Shown here one piece after another: positions 48,282-57,900 of a stretch of 64,000 nt of DNA (its first letter is position 1; each line of letters opens with the position of its first letter). The notes under the pieces are model-generated. The model saw only the letters and a list, made by a program, of their open reading frames with translations. It ran no database searches and was not told the DNA's origin. Made by a program: the position numbers and the translations under genes. This DNA comes from an uncultured Paludibacter sp. (lineage in GTDB: Bacteria; Bacteroidota; Bacteroidia; Bacteroidales; Paludibacteraceae): assembly GCA_937897985.1 (NCBI GenBank), contig CALCBD010000039.1, forward strand, positions 62,001 through 126,000, in the 5' to 3' direction.

Positions 48282-49343
48282 ATGAAGTTAACAAAATTCG
48301 ATGGTAACCCCATCTTATCGCCAAATCCACTTAACAGCTGGGAGAGTTTAGTGGTATGTAATCCGGCTGCATGGTACGAAGATGGTATATTCTATCTGCT
48401 TTACCGGGCAGCGGGAAACGACGAGGAACATCTGATACACATAGGTTTGGCAACCAGTAAGGATGGCTTTAATTTCACACGCGCTCAAAACAATCCTGTA
48501 TTGTCACCAACCCCGGATAGTTTCGATGCCGGCTCGGTCGAAGATCCGCGTGTGGTTAAGTTTGGCAATGAATATTACATGACTTATGCTTTTCGGCCTT
48601 ATCCTCCGGGGCAATACTGGAAATACGAATATGACGAAGTGAAAGCTCCGAAACACGATGCATTTGCTCCGCTTTGTTTGCGTGAAAATATCGGAAATAC
48701 CGCTTTGGCTGTATCGAAGGATTTAATAAATTTTAAGAAAGTAGGCCGACTTACAGAACCCAGCCTGGATGATCGTGACGTGATTTTTTTTCCTGAAAAG
48801 ATTAACGGTAAATACTATATGCTCCATCGCCCGAAAAACTATGTGGGTGAAGACTACAACACAGAAAATCCTGCCATTTGGATTAAATCCTCGGAGGATT
48901 TAATGACCTGGAACGTACCATCAAAGTTGCTGTTGAAAGGCGAACAGCCCTGGGAGGTAAAAGTGGGTGGAAATACTCCTCCTATAAAAACAGATGCAGG
49001 GTGGTTGATGATTTACCATGGTGTAGACGATAACTTTACATACCGTATTGGCGCATGTCTGCTCGATTTGAACGATCCGACCAATATTCTGTATCGCACC
49101 AAAGATTTTATTATGGAGCCCGAAACTGAATTTGAGAAAAATGGTCTGTACAAATGGGGCGTGGTTTTTCCTACAGGAAATGTGCTGGTAGATGATACTT
49201 TATACGTTTATTATGGTGCCTCCGATCAATGGTGTTGTGTGGCTACAGCCAACATAAACGATTTAATCTCATTTATTAAAGAAAATACAGCTGTTAAAAC
49301 ACAACAAAATGGCTTTATGAAGCCCGAAATGGCAAAAATTTAA
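48282..49343 (+). CDS. GH130 beta-mannoside phosphorylase
   Basis: Start set at MKLTKFDGNPIL (48282); the 14-codon longer start lies about 8 nt from the predicted transcription start and lacks family support. 353 residues, no signal peptide, cytoplasmic. Five-bladed propeller with GH130 signatures: NPILSPNPLNSWES, SVEDPRVVKFGNEYYMTYAF (Asp general acid), DDRDVIFFPEKINGKYYMLHRP (phosphate-binding Arg) and KVGGNTPPIKTDAGWLMIYHG (Lys, His). GH130 enzymes use phosphate to cleave beta-mannosyl bonds, giving mannose 1-phosphate. Fits with the two GH2 beta-mannosidase-like enzymes downstream. The exact subfamily (Man-Glc, Man-GlcNAc or oligomannan) is not decided. Confidence 0.93.
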   Translation: MKLTKFDGNPILSPNPLNSWESLVVCNPAAWYEDGIFYLLYRAAGNDEEHLIHIGLATSKDGFNFTRAQNNPVLSPTPDSFDAGSVEDPRVVKFGNEYYMTYAFRPYPPGQYWKYEYDEVKAPKHDAFAPLCLRENIGNTALAVSKDLINFKKVGRLTEPSLDDRDVIFFPEKINGKYYMLHRPKNYVGEDYNTENPAIWIKSSEDLMTWNVPSKLLLKGEQPWEVKVGGNTPPIKTDAGWLMIYHGVDDNFTYRIGACLLDLNDPTNILYRTKDFIMEPETEFEKNGLYKWGVVFPTGNVLVDDTLYVYYGASDQWCCVATANINDLISFIKENTAVKTQQNGFMKPEMAKI

Positions 49344-49351
49344 TACATTTG
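49344..49351 (+). promoter_or_regulatory. Possible -7 element of the second symporter gene
   Basis: TACATTTG directly after the GH130 stop codon, 42 bp before ATG 49393. It may add to read-through from the GH130 promoter. Confidence 0.4.
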
Positions 49352-49392
49352 TTGTTCGCATCCAATTACTTTTCAAACTTTAAAACTTCTAT

Positions 49393-51027
49393 ATGAACAC
49401 ACTTTCCTGGATTGATATTGTAAGTATCCTTGCATTTCTGTCATTTACCATTTGGTACGCCCTCAAAAAAAGCAAAAACAAAAATGCTGCTGAATATTTT
49501 CTTTCGGGTAAAAGCGAAAACTGGTTTGTAGTCGGACTTTCGTTATTTGCTGCCAGCGTCTCGAGTTCTACTTTGCTGGGGCATTCTGGCGAAGGATTTA
49601 TCAGTGGAATCTCGGTTTTCAACTATAATATCGGAGCTGTTTTTGTTATTGTTTTCGTAGCTTTGTTTTTCCTCCCGTTTTACATTAAGACAGGCATTTA
49701 TACCATTCCGGGGTATCTCGAACGGCGATTTGACAGACGCTCAAGTGTGTACTTTTCATTCATAACCATTATCGGAAACGTATTTCTGGACGCCGCAGCT
49801 GCACTCTATACCGGAGCTCTTATTCTGAAAGTGATTTTCCCGGAAGTCGACACCATGTATGTTATCTGGATTATGGCGGGTATAGCCGGTTTTTATACCA
49901 TTATAGGCGGATTATCTTCAGCCATTTATGCCGATATTATTCATACTATTGTGCTTATAGCAGGGTCAATATTTTTAGCCTTATTTTGTTTAAACGAAAT
50001 TGGTGGTTGGGATGAATTTATGCGTCGTTTCGACGATGGCGTGTGGATGAGCCTTATCCGTCCGGCCGATGACCCTACCATGCCGTGGATTGCGATTATT
50101 GTTTCGCTTCCGATTTTAGGATTCTACTTCTGGGGAAATAATCAGGTAATGGTACAACGCGTACTTTCAGCCAAATCCATCGATCAGGGTCGCAAAGGCG
50201 TACTTTTCGTGGCTTTCATTTACCTTTTTACACTGTTTATTTTCATAATGCCCGGCATTATAGCACGTGGAATTAATCTTTTCGGGGTGGAATTACCCAC
50301 GGAAATTATTTCGGGCGATACCTTGCGGAACACTTACGGAGTGAATACCAACGAAGTTTACCCGCGCCTGATTATGAAACTCATGCCGGTAGGTATGATG
50401 GGTTTAATCCTGGCTGCAATGGTCTCGGCACTTACGTCGGCACTCAGTGCAACACTTAATTCGGTTTCAACCCTGTTTACCATGGACTTTTACCGTCAGA
50501 TGAATCCGAAAGCCGAAAGTAAAAAATTAGTTCGCGTCGGACAGATCACTTCTTTCGTAGTGTTGGTAATCGCCGTGTTGTGGGCACCGCTTATCGGTAA
50601 ATTTGCTTCGCTGGTTTCATATTATCAGGAATTTATTTCATACCTTGCTCCTCCGATTGTAAGCGCATTTCTGCTTGGTTTGTTCTGGAAACGTTCCAAT
50701 GCTCATGGTGCTTTTGCCGGATTAATGGTGGGATTGGCCACAGCTGTAGTGATGATGGTATTTAAGTTCGGTTTCGATATAGTTGTTCCGATTCACTTTC
50801 TGATGTGGGCACCCATATTACTGATTATGAGTAGTGTTGTAAATGTGATTGTAAGTTTGTCGACAGCCAAACCTGACGAAACAAAGGTTGCCGAAAATAC
50901 ATGGCACAAGCAATTGCTTACCGACGATTTCAAAGAACAGAAAAACACGCCCTGGTACAAAAACTTTTATGTTTTAGCCATTTTATTAGTTATTGCAGCG
51001 TTGGTTGAATATGCCATCTTTTGGTAG
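49393..51027 (+). CDS. Sodium:solute symporter (SSS/SLC5 family)
   Basis: 544 residues, about 13-14 membrane segments, no cleaved signal. SSS motifs: WFVVGLSLFAASVSSSTLLG near TM2, IPGYLERRFDRRSSVYFSF, and ALTSALSATLNSVSTLFTMD in the sodium-binding core. It imports a sugar across the inner membrane. It follows GH130 by 49 nt, consistent with uptake of mannosyl oligosaccharides or their products. Not closely similar to the symporter at 37091, so likely different substrates. Confidence 0.93.
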   Translation: MNTLSWIDIVSILAFLSFTIWYALKKSKNKNAAEYFLSGKSENWFVVGLSLFAASVSSSTLLGHSGEGFISGISVFNYNIGAVFVIVFVALFFLPFYIKTGIYTIPGYLERRFDRRSSVYFSFITIIGNVFLDAAAALYTGALILKVIFPEVDTMYVIWIMAGIAGFYTIIGGLSSAIYADIIHTIVLIAGSIFLALFCLNEIGGWDEFMRRFDDGVWMSLIRPADDPTMPWIAIIVSLPILGFYFWGNNQVMVQRVLSAKSIDQGRKGVLFVAFIYLFTLFIFIMPGIIARGINLFGVELPTEIISGDTLRNTYGVNTNEVYPRLIMKLMPVGMMGLILAAMVSALTSALSATLNSVSTLFTMDFYRQMNPKAESKKLVRVGQITSFVVLVIAVLWAPLIGKFASLVSYYQEFISYLAPPIVSAFLLGLFWKRSNAHGAFAGLMVGLATAVVMMVFKFGFDIVVPIHFLMWAPILLIMSSVVNVIVSLSTAKPDETKVAENTWHKQLLTDDFKEQKNTPWYKNFYVLAILLVIAALVEYAIFW

Positions 51028-51069
51028 AGAACAATAAATTAATTAAACATTTCAACAACTAATTTGTTG

Positions 51070-51109
51070 ACAGTCTGACCTTTTCTAAATGTCAGACTGT
51101 GTTTTTTTA
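51070..51109 (+). terminator. Terminator-like hairpin just before the Asp-rich gene
   Basis: ACAGTCTGAC (51070-51079) / GTCAGACTGT (51091-51100), perfect 10-bp stem, 11-nt loop, then GTTTTTTT. It ends 13 nt before ATG 51122, leaving no room for a downstream promoter, so it may act as an attenuator. Confidence 0.8.
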
Positions 51110-51121
51110 CAATCAATTTTT

Positions 51122-52918
51122 ATGAATAAACTTGTATTTATTTTCGCTTTTATTCCGGTAATGATTTTTTCACAAACCAGGTACTGGAACGAAAAGACAC
51201 AATTAATTCCGTGGCGTATTCCTCTGGTTGCCGACACGAAAAACATTGAATATGTTGATTTGGACAATGACGGTGATCCGGACATTCTGAAAACAACTAT
51301 TCTGAATGGTGTGCCTGTTATATGGATTGACGATGACGATGACATGAAACCGGGTGATTTGGAAGGCGATCAGGACAATGACTGTGTTTGCGTAGACATT
51401 AATAAAGATGGCATTTTTGGCGGAGAACGTGACCTTTGTGTTGACTGGACTGATACCGACAATGACGGAATTGCCGAAGTGCAGGCTGTTGTACTGAATG
51501 GCGGACTGCAAACACGCAATTACTTCGATTGGGGAGCCGATTTTATGTATATCATCGATTACGGAGAAAAAGATGGCATCAAAAACTTTATTAACTGGAA
51601 CGATCTGGCACTCAGGGCATGGGAGCATAACGGCCATGCCGGTTTCTTTACCGATTATCATGGAAATACACTGTTTCTGAAAATGCATGGCTCACCATTT
51701 CGTATCAACGATGTGCGTTTCAGTTGGGAGAATCCTTTTATTTTTTACGATTACGATAAAGACAATCTCACCGAAATGGCTATCCGCTTGGTCGACACGC
51801 CCGATTTTCGACCGAAAGATAACAGTGCTTCAAAATTCGACAAAATGAATCCGGAGCACGATATCGATTTCACAAAACGCATCGATTATGCCGCTATAAC
51901 GTGGGATCTGGACAATGACAACGGACAGGGAAACGAATTCGATTTCGATATGTCGCTCAAGTTTTCAGGGAGAGGTTTTGATTATTCTAACGAAGTGCAT
52001 ACGTTTAAGAATATGCGCGGCTTGCCCGAAGCGGATAAGTATTTTTACGACCCGCGCTGGCGACAAAATGAACAGCTGATTTATCCTGACGAAAAAGTGT
52101 CGTACAACAAAATTTTCAACGAAGGGAAATGGAATTATTGCTGGTTTGTGTTCGACGAAGACGATGATTGCAACCGCTGGGAACGCGTGGAGTTTTACGA
52201 ACCACGCAATATATGGAAAATTGGCCAGGAAAAAGGCGGTCTTGACCAAAACAAGCAAGCCGACTCGGCAGGTGACCGGGGAGAATTCGACCTCGATAAT
52301 TCAGGTAATGGCGGTTTGTATATTTCAGCCTTCGATGGTCGATTGCACTTGTATGGTGCCGAGTGGGGTGCATGGCGGGTGGATATGAATGCGGCAAGTT
52401 TTCAGGGTTACGGCGGACTGTATCCTCCGGCAAAAAAGCATGTCCGCGATCAGCGCGACCCCGAAAAGTTTGCCACTGTACGTTACGAGGACATGAATAA
52501 AAACGGATTTATAGACTTGATTCAGTACGACTTGGATGGTGATACTATTTTCGAGGAATCGGTTTCGCTCCCTGACTTGGGCATCGACGATAAAGCGGTA
52601 GTAATCAATACCGGCGCATCAAATTACAAACTATTGAATAAAACTTTTGCAAAACTGACGAATCAAATCTGGCAAAGGGCTTTATCTGTGAAACAAATTG
52701 CCGAAAAACAGGGTGTAAACACCAACTGGTATGCCTTTTGGCAACAACCACGCACGGCAAGCGAAAAATATCAGTATGGTTATTGGCTCACGTTTTATTT
52801 GTACAAAGACATGTGCCATCAGGCTCTTTTGAAAGGAAATAAAGCATTGAAAAAGAAACTCGATGTAGCTTACTATTCGGGGAATTGGAAAGATTTTAAG
52901 AATAATGCCCATCCATAA
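51122..52918 (+). CDS. Exported Asp-rich protein with dockerin/EF-hand-like calcium loops
   Basis: Start set at MNKLVFIFAF (51122), which opens a clean signal peptide (VMIFSQTRYW); an ATG at 51089 lies inside the terminator hairpin. 598 residues. At least six DxDxDG-type loops are visible: DLDNDGDPD, DINKDGIF, DTDNDGIAE, DLDNDNGQGNEFD, DLDNSGNGG and DMNKNGFIDLIQYDLDGD. I recognise no catalytic family. Long aromatic stretches (YFDWGADFMY, WNYCWFVFDEDDD) suggest sugar contact. Its position between a symporter and an esterase in a glycan locus suggests a calcium-dependent glycan-binding or degrading protein. Function unknown. Confidence 0.75.
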   Translation: MNKLVFIFAFIPVMIFSQTRYWNEKTQLIPWRIPLVADTKNIEYVDLDNDGDPDILKTTILNGVPVIWIDDDDDMKPGDLEGDQDNDCVCVDINKDGIFGGERDLCVDWTDTDNDGIAEVQAVVLNGGLQTRNYFDWGADFMYIIDYGEKDGIKNFINWNDLALRAWEHNGHAGFFTDYHGNTLFLKMHGSPFRINDVRFSWENPFIFYDYDKDNLTEMAIRLVDTPDFRPKDNSASKFDKMNPEHDIDFTKRIDYAAITWDLDNDNGQGNEFDFDMSLKFSGRGFDYSNEVHTFKNMRGLPEADKYFYDPRWRQNEQLIYPDEKVSYNKIFNEGKWNYCWFVFDEDDDCNRWERVEFYEPRNIWKIGQEKGGLDQNKQADSAGDRGEFDLDNSGNGGLYISAFDGRLHLYGAEWGAWRVDMNAASFQGYGGLYPPAKKHVRDQRDPEKFATVRYEDMNKNGFIDLIQYDLDGDTIFEESVSLPDLGIDDKAVVINTGASNYKLLNKTFAKLTNQIWQRALSVKQIAEKQGVNTNWYAFWQQPRTASEKYQYGYWLTFYLYKDMCHQALLKGNKALKKKLDVAYYSGNWKDFKNNAHP

Positions 52919-52941
52919 AAAGTAATAATTAAACAAAAAGC

Positions 52942-53002
52942 ACATTGTTTAAAAAAAAAATCACTTTTGTCTTTGATTAAGAGAAACAATGTATTATATT
53001 TG
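52942..53002 (+). promoter_or_regulatory. Promoter of the first DUF4143 ATPase gene with flanking inverted repeat
   Basis: -7 box TATATTTG (52995-53002), with the inverted repeat ACATTGTTT (52942-52950) / AAACAATGT (52984-52992) just upstream, a possible operator. Confidence 0.5.
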
Positions 53003-53068
53003 TCACTGTTTTGAGGACAATTTGGCAATATATTATCCCTTAAACAGAGAAATAAATTGAATTTTAAT

Positions 53069-54376
53069 ATGATAAACAAAGAGTTACTCAAAGAAATTAT
53101 AGTGTCATTTCAGCTTTCGTTGCCAAAAAATTTAGTTAGCCGGGATCAGGTTGTAAAAGCCGAAACGAACAAAATTTCGGTTTTTGTGGGAGTACGCAGG
53201 AGCGGAAAATCGAGTTCAATGTATCTTACCATAAACAACTTACTGCAAATCGGGGTTGACAGGAAGCGCATTCTGTTTTTGAATTTTGATGATGAAAGAC
53301 TACAATTCGAACAGGCTGATTTTGATGTTATTTTACAGGCTTACCGTGAGTTATACCCGGATACTGACTTGAGCGAAGTATATATGTTTTTTGATGAAAT
53401 ACAGGTTACAAACGGTTGGGAACAGTTTATTCGCCGGGTTTACGAACAGGATACACAAAGGATATTTCTAACAGGTTCAAATTCAAAAATGCTATCTACC
53501 GAAATAGCAAGCTCATTACGTGGAAGGACTTTGCAAACTGAATTTTTTCCATTATCGTTCAAAGAATTTCTGACTTTTCAAAATATCAGCTATAACTTGT
53601 ATCGTTCAGCCGACAAAGCACGGCTAATCCATCATTTTGATACGTATTTTAACGGTGGGGGATTTCCTGAATTAGTACTGAATCGCAATAATTTACAACG
53701 TGAAGATGCTGACAGGATATTGCAGGAATATTATTTCGTAATGATTTACAGAGATTTAGTTGAGCGATACAGTATAAAAAATATAAGTGCATTAAAATAT
53801 TTTCTACGTCGTATTTTGGTCAATATATCAAAGCCTACATCAATACGCAAGTTGTTTCATGAGTTAAAATCTGCAGGAATTGAAGTTAGCAAGAACCAAT
53901 TATATCAATGGATTGACTATGTTGAACAAATATATCTTTTCATGTCGCTGTCTAAGTATGAACCATCGTATGTAAAGGAATATACGGGTGATAAAAAGTA
54001 TTATTGCATCGATACCGGATTATACAAAGCGTTGAATGCACAATCGACAGAAAACAGAGGTCAAATGTTGGAGAATATCGTTTTTTTACATTTACGTCGA
54101 AATGCAGGATTTCAGAATCGTATTAATTACTTCAAAGCAAAATACGAGTGCGATTTTGTAATTTCAACAAACGAAAAAGTTGAAAAAATCATACAGGTTT
54201 CGTGGGATGTAACTGATAATGACACTTTAAAACGTGAGATCAATGGACTGATTGAAGCCTCGAACGCTCTGAATTGCACTGATCTGACTTTAGTAACAAA
54301 CGATATGTCGGATATATATAGTCTTAATTCATTAAATATCAACATTATACCTGCTTATAAATTTCTATTAATATAA
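53069..54376 (+). CDS. AAA+ ATPase with C-terminal DUF4143
   Basis: Start set at ATG 53069 (MINKELLKEI) rather than a TTG 12 nt upstream. 435 residues. Walker A VGVRRSGKSS (near residue 40), Walker B VYMFFDEIQ (near 105), sensor LTGSNSKML, then the DUF4143 region with FNGGGFPELVLNR and a PD-(D/E)XK-like end (YECDFVISTNEKVEKIIQVS). Such ATPases are scattered in Bacteroidota genomes and have no assigned role. It interrupts the glycan genes with its own promoter. Its stop is only 2 nt before the ATG of the next gene, so that gene may now depend on its transcript. Confidence 0.88.
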   Translation: MINKELLKEIIVSFQLSLPKNLVSRDQVVKAETNKISVFVGVRRSGKSSSMYLTINNLLQIGVDRKRILFLNFDDERLQFEQADFDVILQAYRELYPDTDLSEVYMFFDEIQVTNGWEQFIRRVYEQDTQRIFLTGSNSKMLSTEIASSLRGRTLQTEFFPLSFKEFLTFQNISYNLYRSADKARLIHHFDTYFNGGGFPELVLNRNNLQREDADRILQEYYFVMIYRDLVERYSIKNISALKYFLRRILVNISKPTSIRKLFHELKSAGIEVSKNQLYQWIDYVEQIYLFMSLSKYEPSYVKEYTGDKKYYCIDTGLYKALNAQSTENRGQMLENIVFLHLRRNAGFQNRINYFKAKYECDFVISTNEKVEKIIQVSWDVTDNDTLKREINGLIEASNALNCTDLTLVTNDMSDIYSLNSLNINIIPAYKFLLI

Positions 54377-54378
54377 AT

Positions 54379-56313
54379 ATGAAAAGTATAAAATATTGTT
54401 TTGCAGTTTTATTGTCGATTGTTTTCATATCGTTGTCTGCACAACTCCGTGTTGCAGGTATTTTTGGAAACAATGCTGTTATTCAGCAAAACATAGCTGT
54501 GCCGGTGTGGGGCAAGGCTGCTCCGGGTGCAGCGGTTGTGGTTGAATTTGCCGGACAAAAAAATACCGCAATAGCCAACGATTCGGGCGAATGGATGCTG
54601 CGATTGCAACCGATGAAAGCCGATGGAAAATCATATAGTTTATCCGTCATTTCGGGTTCAGAAAATATCGGTTTTGAGAACCTGAAAATTGGCGAAGTCT
54701 GGCTGGCTTCCGGACAGTCGAATATGCAATGGAAAATTTCAAACGGAGTGCTGAATCAGGAACAGGAAGTTCAGAATGCCGATTTTCCTGATATACGGTT
54801 CAATATCATCGAACCTACAACTTCGGCTCAGCCTTTGTCGGACATTCCCCGTAAAGACTGGAAAATCTGCACACCTCAGAACGTTCCTGATTTTTCGGCT
54901 GTGGCTTATTTTTTTGCCCGCGGGTTACATTCGGATAAAAAAGTGCCTGTTGGAGTTATTGTAGCTGCCCGTGGTGCTACCAATCTCGAAACGTGGATGT
55001 CTCCCGAACGGCTGGAAACTCACCCCGATTTTACCGAAGCTGTGAAAAAGTTCGACACCGATACTACACGCTGGAATGCTAAGGTTCGTGCAGCCATCCA
55101 ATCCGAAATCGACCGTGATAAAATAGCCAATACATCGATGGCAGGTATCCATCAAAAAGTGCATACACTTACCTACAACGATGCTGCGTGGACAAAAACA
55201 GAATATCCACTCAATATGCCCAAGATGGGCTATCCGGGATTGTGGGGTTTGATCTGGTTGCGTAAAACCTTCGAAATACCTGCCGGAAAAGCCGGTGGTG
55301 AGTGGAAGTTAATCTTGCCTATCAAGGACCAGAACGACCGCATTTATCTGAATGGTAAAGAAATTGCACAAGGCGTATCCAAACAGAAAAATAAAGAATT
55401 GAGTTTGCCAAAAGGATTACTTAAATCCGGGAAAAACCTGTTAGCTATTCGCATGTATGTGCACTGGGGAAGTGCCGAAATTGGAAATGAGGAGGGTTCG
55501 CGTTATTTACAATCAAATAGTAATCAGCGGATTGAACTGAACGGCACCTGGTCGCATTCGGATAAAATTGAACCGGCTGTAGCGCAATGGCAAAATTATT
55601 ACAATACCAACAACGTAAATTACAATGCTATGATTGCACCGGTGATTCCTTACGGTATTCGTGGTTTTTTGTGGTATCAGGGTGAAAACAATGCAAGTCG
55701 TTTCAGGCAATACGCAGAGTTGCAACCGATGCTTATTGACGATTGGCGTGTACGTTGGCAGCAGGGCTATTTGCCGTTTTTGTTTGTGCAGTTGGCCAAC
55801 TACAAAGAACGTTCACCGCTGCCGGTCGAAAACGATGATTGGGCAGCTTTTCGCGATGCACAGACAAGCACGTTGCAACGTTCGCAAAATACTGCTATGG
55901 CTTCTGCTATTGATATTGGCGATGGAAACGATATTCACCCGAAGAACAAACAGGAGGTTGGAAAACGCCTCTACCTTGCTGCCCGTGCAAAAGCCTACAA
56001 CGAAAACCTGATTTATTCAGGCCCTCAACTTAAATCAGTAAAAAGGGAAGGAAACGATCTGCGTATTTCGTTCGATTTTGCTCAAAACGGTTTAAAAACA
56101 TCCGGAAACAATGCTGTAAAAGGATTTGCCATTTGTGATAAATCCGGAAAATGGACATGGGCAAATGCAAAAATAGCCGGAAACGAAATAATCGTTGAAA
56201 ATGCAGCAACCGCTTCACGCGTTCAATATGCATGGCAGTCGAACCCCGATTGTAATTTGTATAATGCCGAAGGGCTACCTGCAGTGCCGTTTAACAGTGT
56301 TTGTACACCATAA
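54379..56313 (+). CDS. Sialate O-acetylesterase-family (SASA) esterase
   Basis: 644 residues with a signal peptide (FISLSAQLRV). SGNH-fold SASA layout split by a jelly-roll insertion: nucleophile block EVWLASGQSNMQW (near residue 115), PVGVIVAARGATNLETWMS (near 195), a galactose-binding-like insert (about 270-400), then FLWYQGENNA and DIGDGNDIHPKNKQEVG with the catalytic Asp-x-x-His near residue 515. It removes O-acetyl groups from sugars; family members in glycan loci often act on xylan, mannan or pectin rather than sialic acid. Probably periplasmic. Two nt after the ATPase stop codon. Confidence 0.9.
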   Translation: MKSIKYCFAVLLSIVFISLSAQLRVAGIFGNNAVIQQNIAVPVWGKAAPGAAVVVEFAGQKNTAIANDSGEWMLRLQPMKADGKSYSLSVISGSENIGFENLKIGEVWLASGQSNMQWKISNGVLNQEQEVQNADFPDIRFNIIEPTTSAQPLSDIPRKDWKICTPQNVPDFSAVAYFFARGLHSDKKVPVGVIVAARGATNLETWMSPERLETHPDFTEAVKKFDTDTTRWNAKVRAAIQSEIDRDKIANTSMAGIHQKVHTLTYNDAAWTKTEYPLNMPKMGYPGLWGLIWLRKTFEIPAGKAGGEWKLILPIKDQNDRIYLNGKEIAQGVSKQKNKELSLPKGLLKSGKNLLAIRMYVHWGSAEIGNEEGSRYLQSNSNQRIELNGTWSHSDKIEPAVAQWQNYYNTNNVNYNAMIAPVIPYGIRGFLWYQGENNASRFRQYAELQPMLIDDWRVRWQQGYLPFLFVQLANYKERSPLPVENDDWAAFRDAQTSTLQRSQNTAMASAIDIGDGNDIHPKNKQEVGKRLYLAARAKAYNENLIYSGPQLKSVKREGNDLRISFDFAQNGLKTSGNNAVKGFAICDKSGKWTWANAKIAGNEIIVENAATASRVQYAWQSNPDCNLYNAEGLPAVPFNSVCTP

Positions 56314-56338
56314 TTGTAGAATAGAAAGTTAAATCAGA

Positions 56339-56413
56339 GAGAAAAGTGTAGTATATGTATTGATTATAGAGAAAATAGTGTATATTTGTGCATCAATTAT
56401 TGGGAGAAAAGTG
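56339..56413 (+). promoter_or_regulatory. Promoter with three imperfect direct repeats before the second ATPase gene
   Basis: GAGAAAAGTG at 56339 and 56404 and GAGAAAATAGTG at 56369, each followed by a TA-rich stretch, spaced 30 and 35 bp; -7 box TATATTTG at 56381-56388. Possible binding sites of a self-regulator. Confidence 0.5.
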
Positions 56414-56443
56414 TTAGTATATTGTTATAAAACTCAATAAAAA

Positions 56444-57742
56444 ATGTACAGAACGAGAATTAAAAGTTTAACAGACTGGAAGTTAAGAGCAAACAAAAAA
56501 CCTCTTGTAATTTTAGGAGCACGTCAGGTGGGTAAAACATGGTTAATTCGTGAATTTGGTAAAACCGAATACCGCAAAATGGTTTATATCAATTTTGAAG
56601 ACAATGATGCTCCCAAAGATATTTTTCAATCAGATTTTAATATCGACCGAATTATTACGTTGTTAAATGCCTATTCGGGACTGAAAATTACTGCAGAAGA
56701 CACACTTATTGTTTTCGACGAAATACAGACAGCTGCCCGAGGTATTACTGCTCTAAAGTATTTCTACGAAAAAGCACCTCAATATCAAATAATTGCAGCA
56801 GGCTCATTATTAGGTATAACCATACATCCCGAAGAATCTTTTCCTGTGGGAAAGGTTGAGTTTTTGACACTTCAACCGATGAATTTTATCGAGTTTTTAT
56901 TAGCCAATGATGAAGTTTCGCTTGTTGAGCTGATTGAAAACAAAGAATGGGAATTGCTAAACACATTTAAATCAAAACTAATAAATTTTCTTCGGTACTA
57001 TTTTTTTATTGGGGGAATGCCTGAAGCCGTATATCGTTTTTCACAAAACAGAGACTGGAATGAAGTTCGAAAAATACAACGTAATATTTTGAAATCGTAC
57101 GAAAATGATTTTTCGAAACATGCACCTAAAGAAATATTACCTCGAATAAAAATGGTTTGGGAAAGCATTCCGGCACAATTAGCAAAAGAAAATAAAAAGT
57201 TTATTTATGGGCTGATTAAAGAGGGAGCACGAGCTAAGGACTTTGAATTGGCTATTCAATGGTTGGTTGATGCCGGGTTATTACATAAAGTGTTTCATGT
57301 ATCAAAACCTACTCTACCGCTTGCTGCTTATAAAGATTTATCAGCATTTAAATTGTACCACAACGATACCGGTTTACTCTGTGCAATGACAAATCTGAAT
57401 GTAAAAACGATACTAAATGGTGATACTATTTTTAACGAATTCAAAGGAGCCCTGGCAGAACAATTTGTTTATCAGCAGCTTAATGAAAATGAAAATTTAT
57501 CAATTCATTATTTTACATTTAGCAACAGCAAATACGAAATCGATTTTATTATTCAAAATCAGGAAGATGAAATAATTCCCCTGGAAGTAAAGTCTGGAAC
57601 TAACCTTAAAGCACACAGTTTCAAACTTTTTTGTGAAAAATTTCAACCGGGAATAGCAGTTCGGACTTCATTAGCAAATTTTCAGAAAGAAAGTCAGTTT
57701 ATAAATGTTCCCTTATATATTGTAGGGGAGTATTTTAAGTGA
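56444..57742 (+). CDS. AAA+ ATPase with C-terminal DUF4143 (second type)
   Basis: 432 residues. Walker A LGARQVGKTWLI (near residue 28), Walker B LIVFDEIQ (near 90), AAGSLLGITIH as sensor, then DUF4143 with FFIGGMPEAVYRF and a nuclease-like C-terminus (YEIDFIIQNQ...IPLEVKSG), matching the PD-(D/E)XK pattern D...ExK. It is only distantly similar to the ATPase at 53069, so the two were probably gained separately. It has its own promoter with direct repeats. Role unknown; often regarded as a selfish or defence-related gene, but nothing here proves that. Confidence 0.88.
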   Translation: MYRTRIKSLTDWKLRANKKPLVILGARQVGKTWLIREFGKTEYRKMVYINFEDNDAPKDIFQSDFNIDRIITLLNAYSGLKITAEDTLIVFDEIQTAARGITALKYFYEKAPQYQIIAAGSLLGITIHPEESFPVGKVEFLTLQPMNFIEFLLANDEVSLVELIENKEWELLNTFKSKLINFLRYYFFIGGMPEAVYRFSQNRDWNEVRKIQRNILKSYENDFSKHAPKEILPRIKMVWESIPAQLAKENKKFIYGLIKEGARAKDFELAIQWLVDAGLLHKVFHVSKPTLPLAAYKDLSAFKLYHNDTGLLCAMTNLNVKTILNGDTIFNEFKGALAEQFVYQQLNENENLSIHYFTFSNSKYEIDFIIQNQEDEIIPLEVKSGTNLKAHSFKLFCEKFQPGIAVRTSLANFQKESQFINVPLYIVGEYFK

Positions 57743-57813
57743 TTTTATTTATGTGTTTACAATTGATTTTTTATCCAATTTAGAAATTAAGTTCAATTCT
57801 TAATTTCTTTCCC

Positions 57814-57876
57814 CAAAATAGTATTACAAACAAACAATATTTTGCGTTGAAAGTTAGTTGTATGTATTTATTTTTG
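57814..57876 (+). promoter_or_regulatory. Promoter of the heparinase-like gene with AraC-type element
   Basis: CAAAATAGTATTAC (57814-57827) and -7 box TATTTTTG (57869-57876), 55 bp start-to-start, about 21 bp more than at the other copies. The -7 box lies inside the longer frame that starts at 57847, so translation must begin downstream, at 57901. Confidence 0.5.
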
Positions 57877-57900
57877 CAGTTGATTAATCTTAAAATCAGC

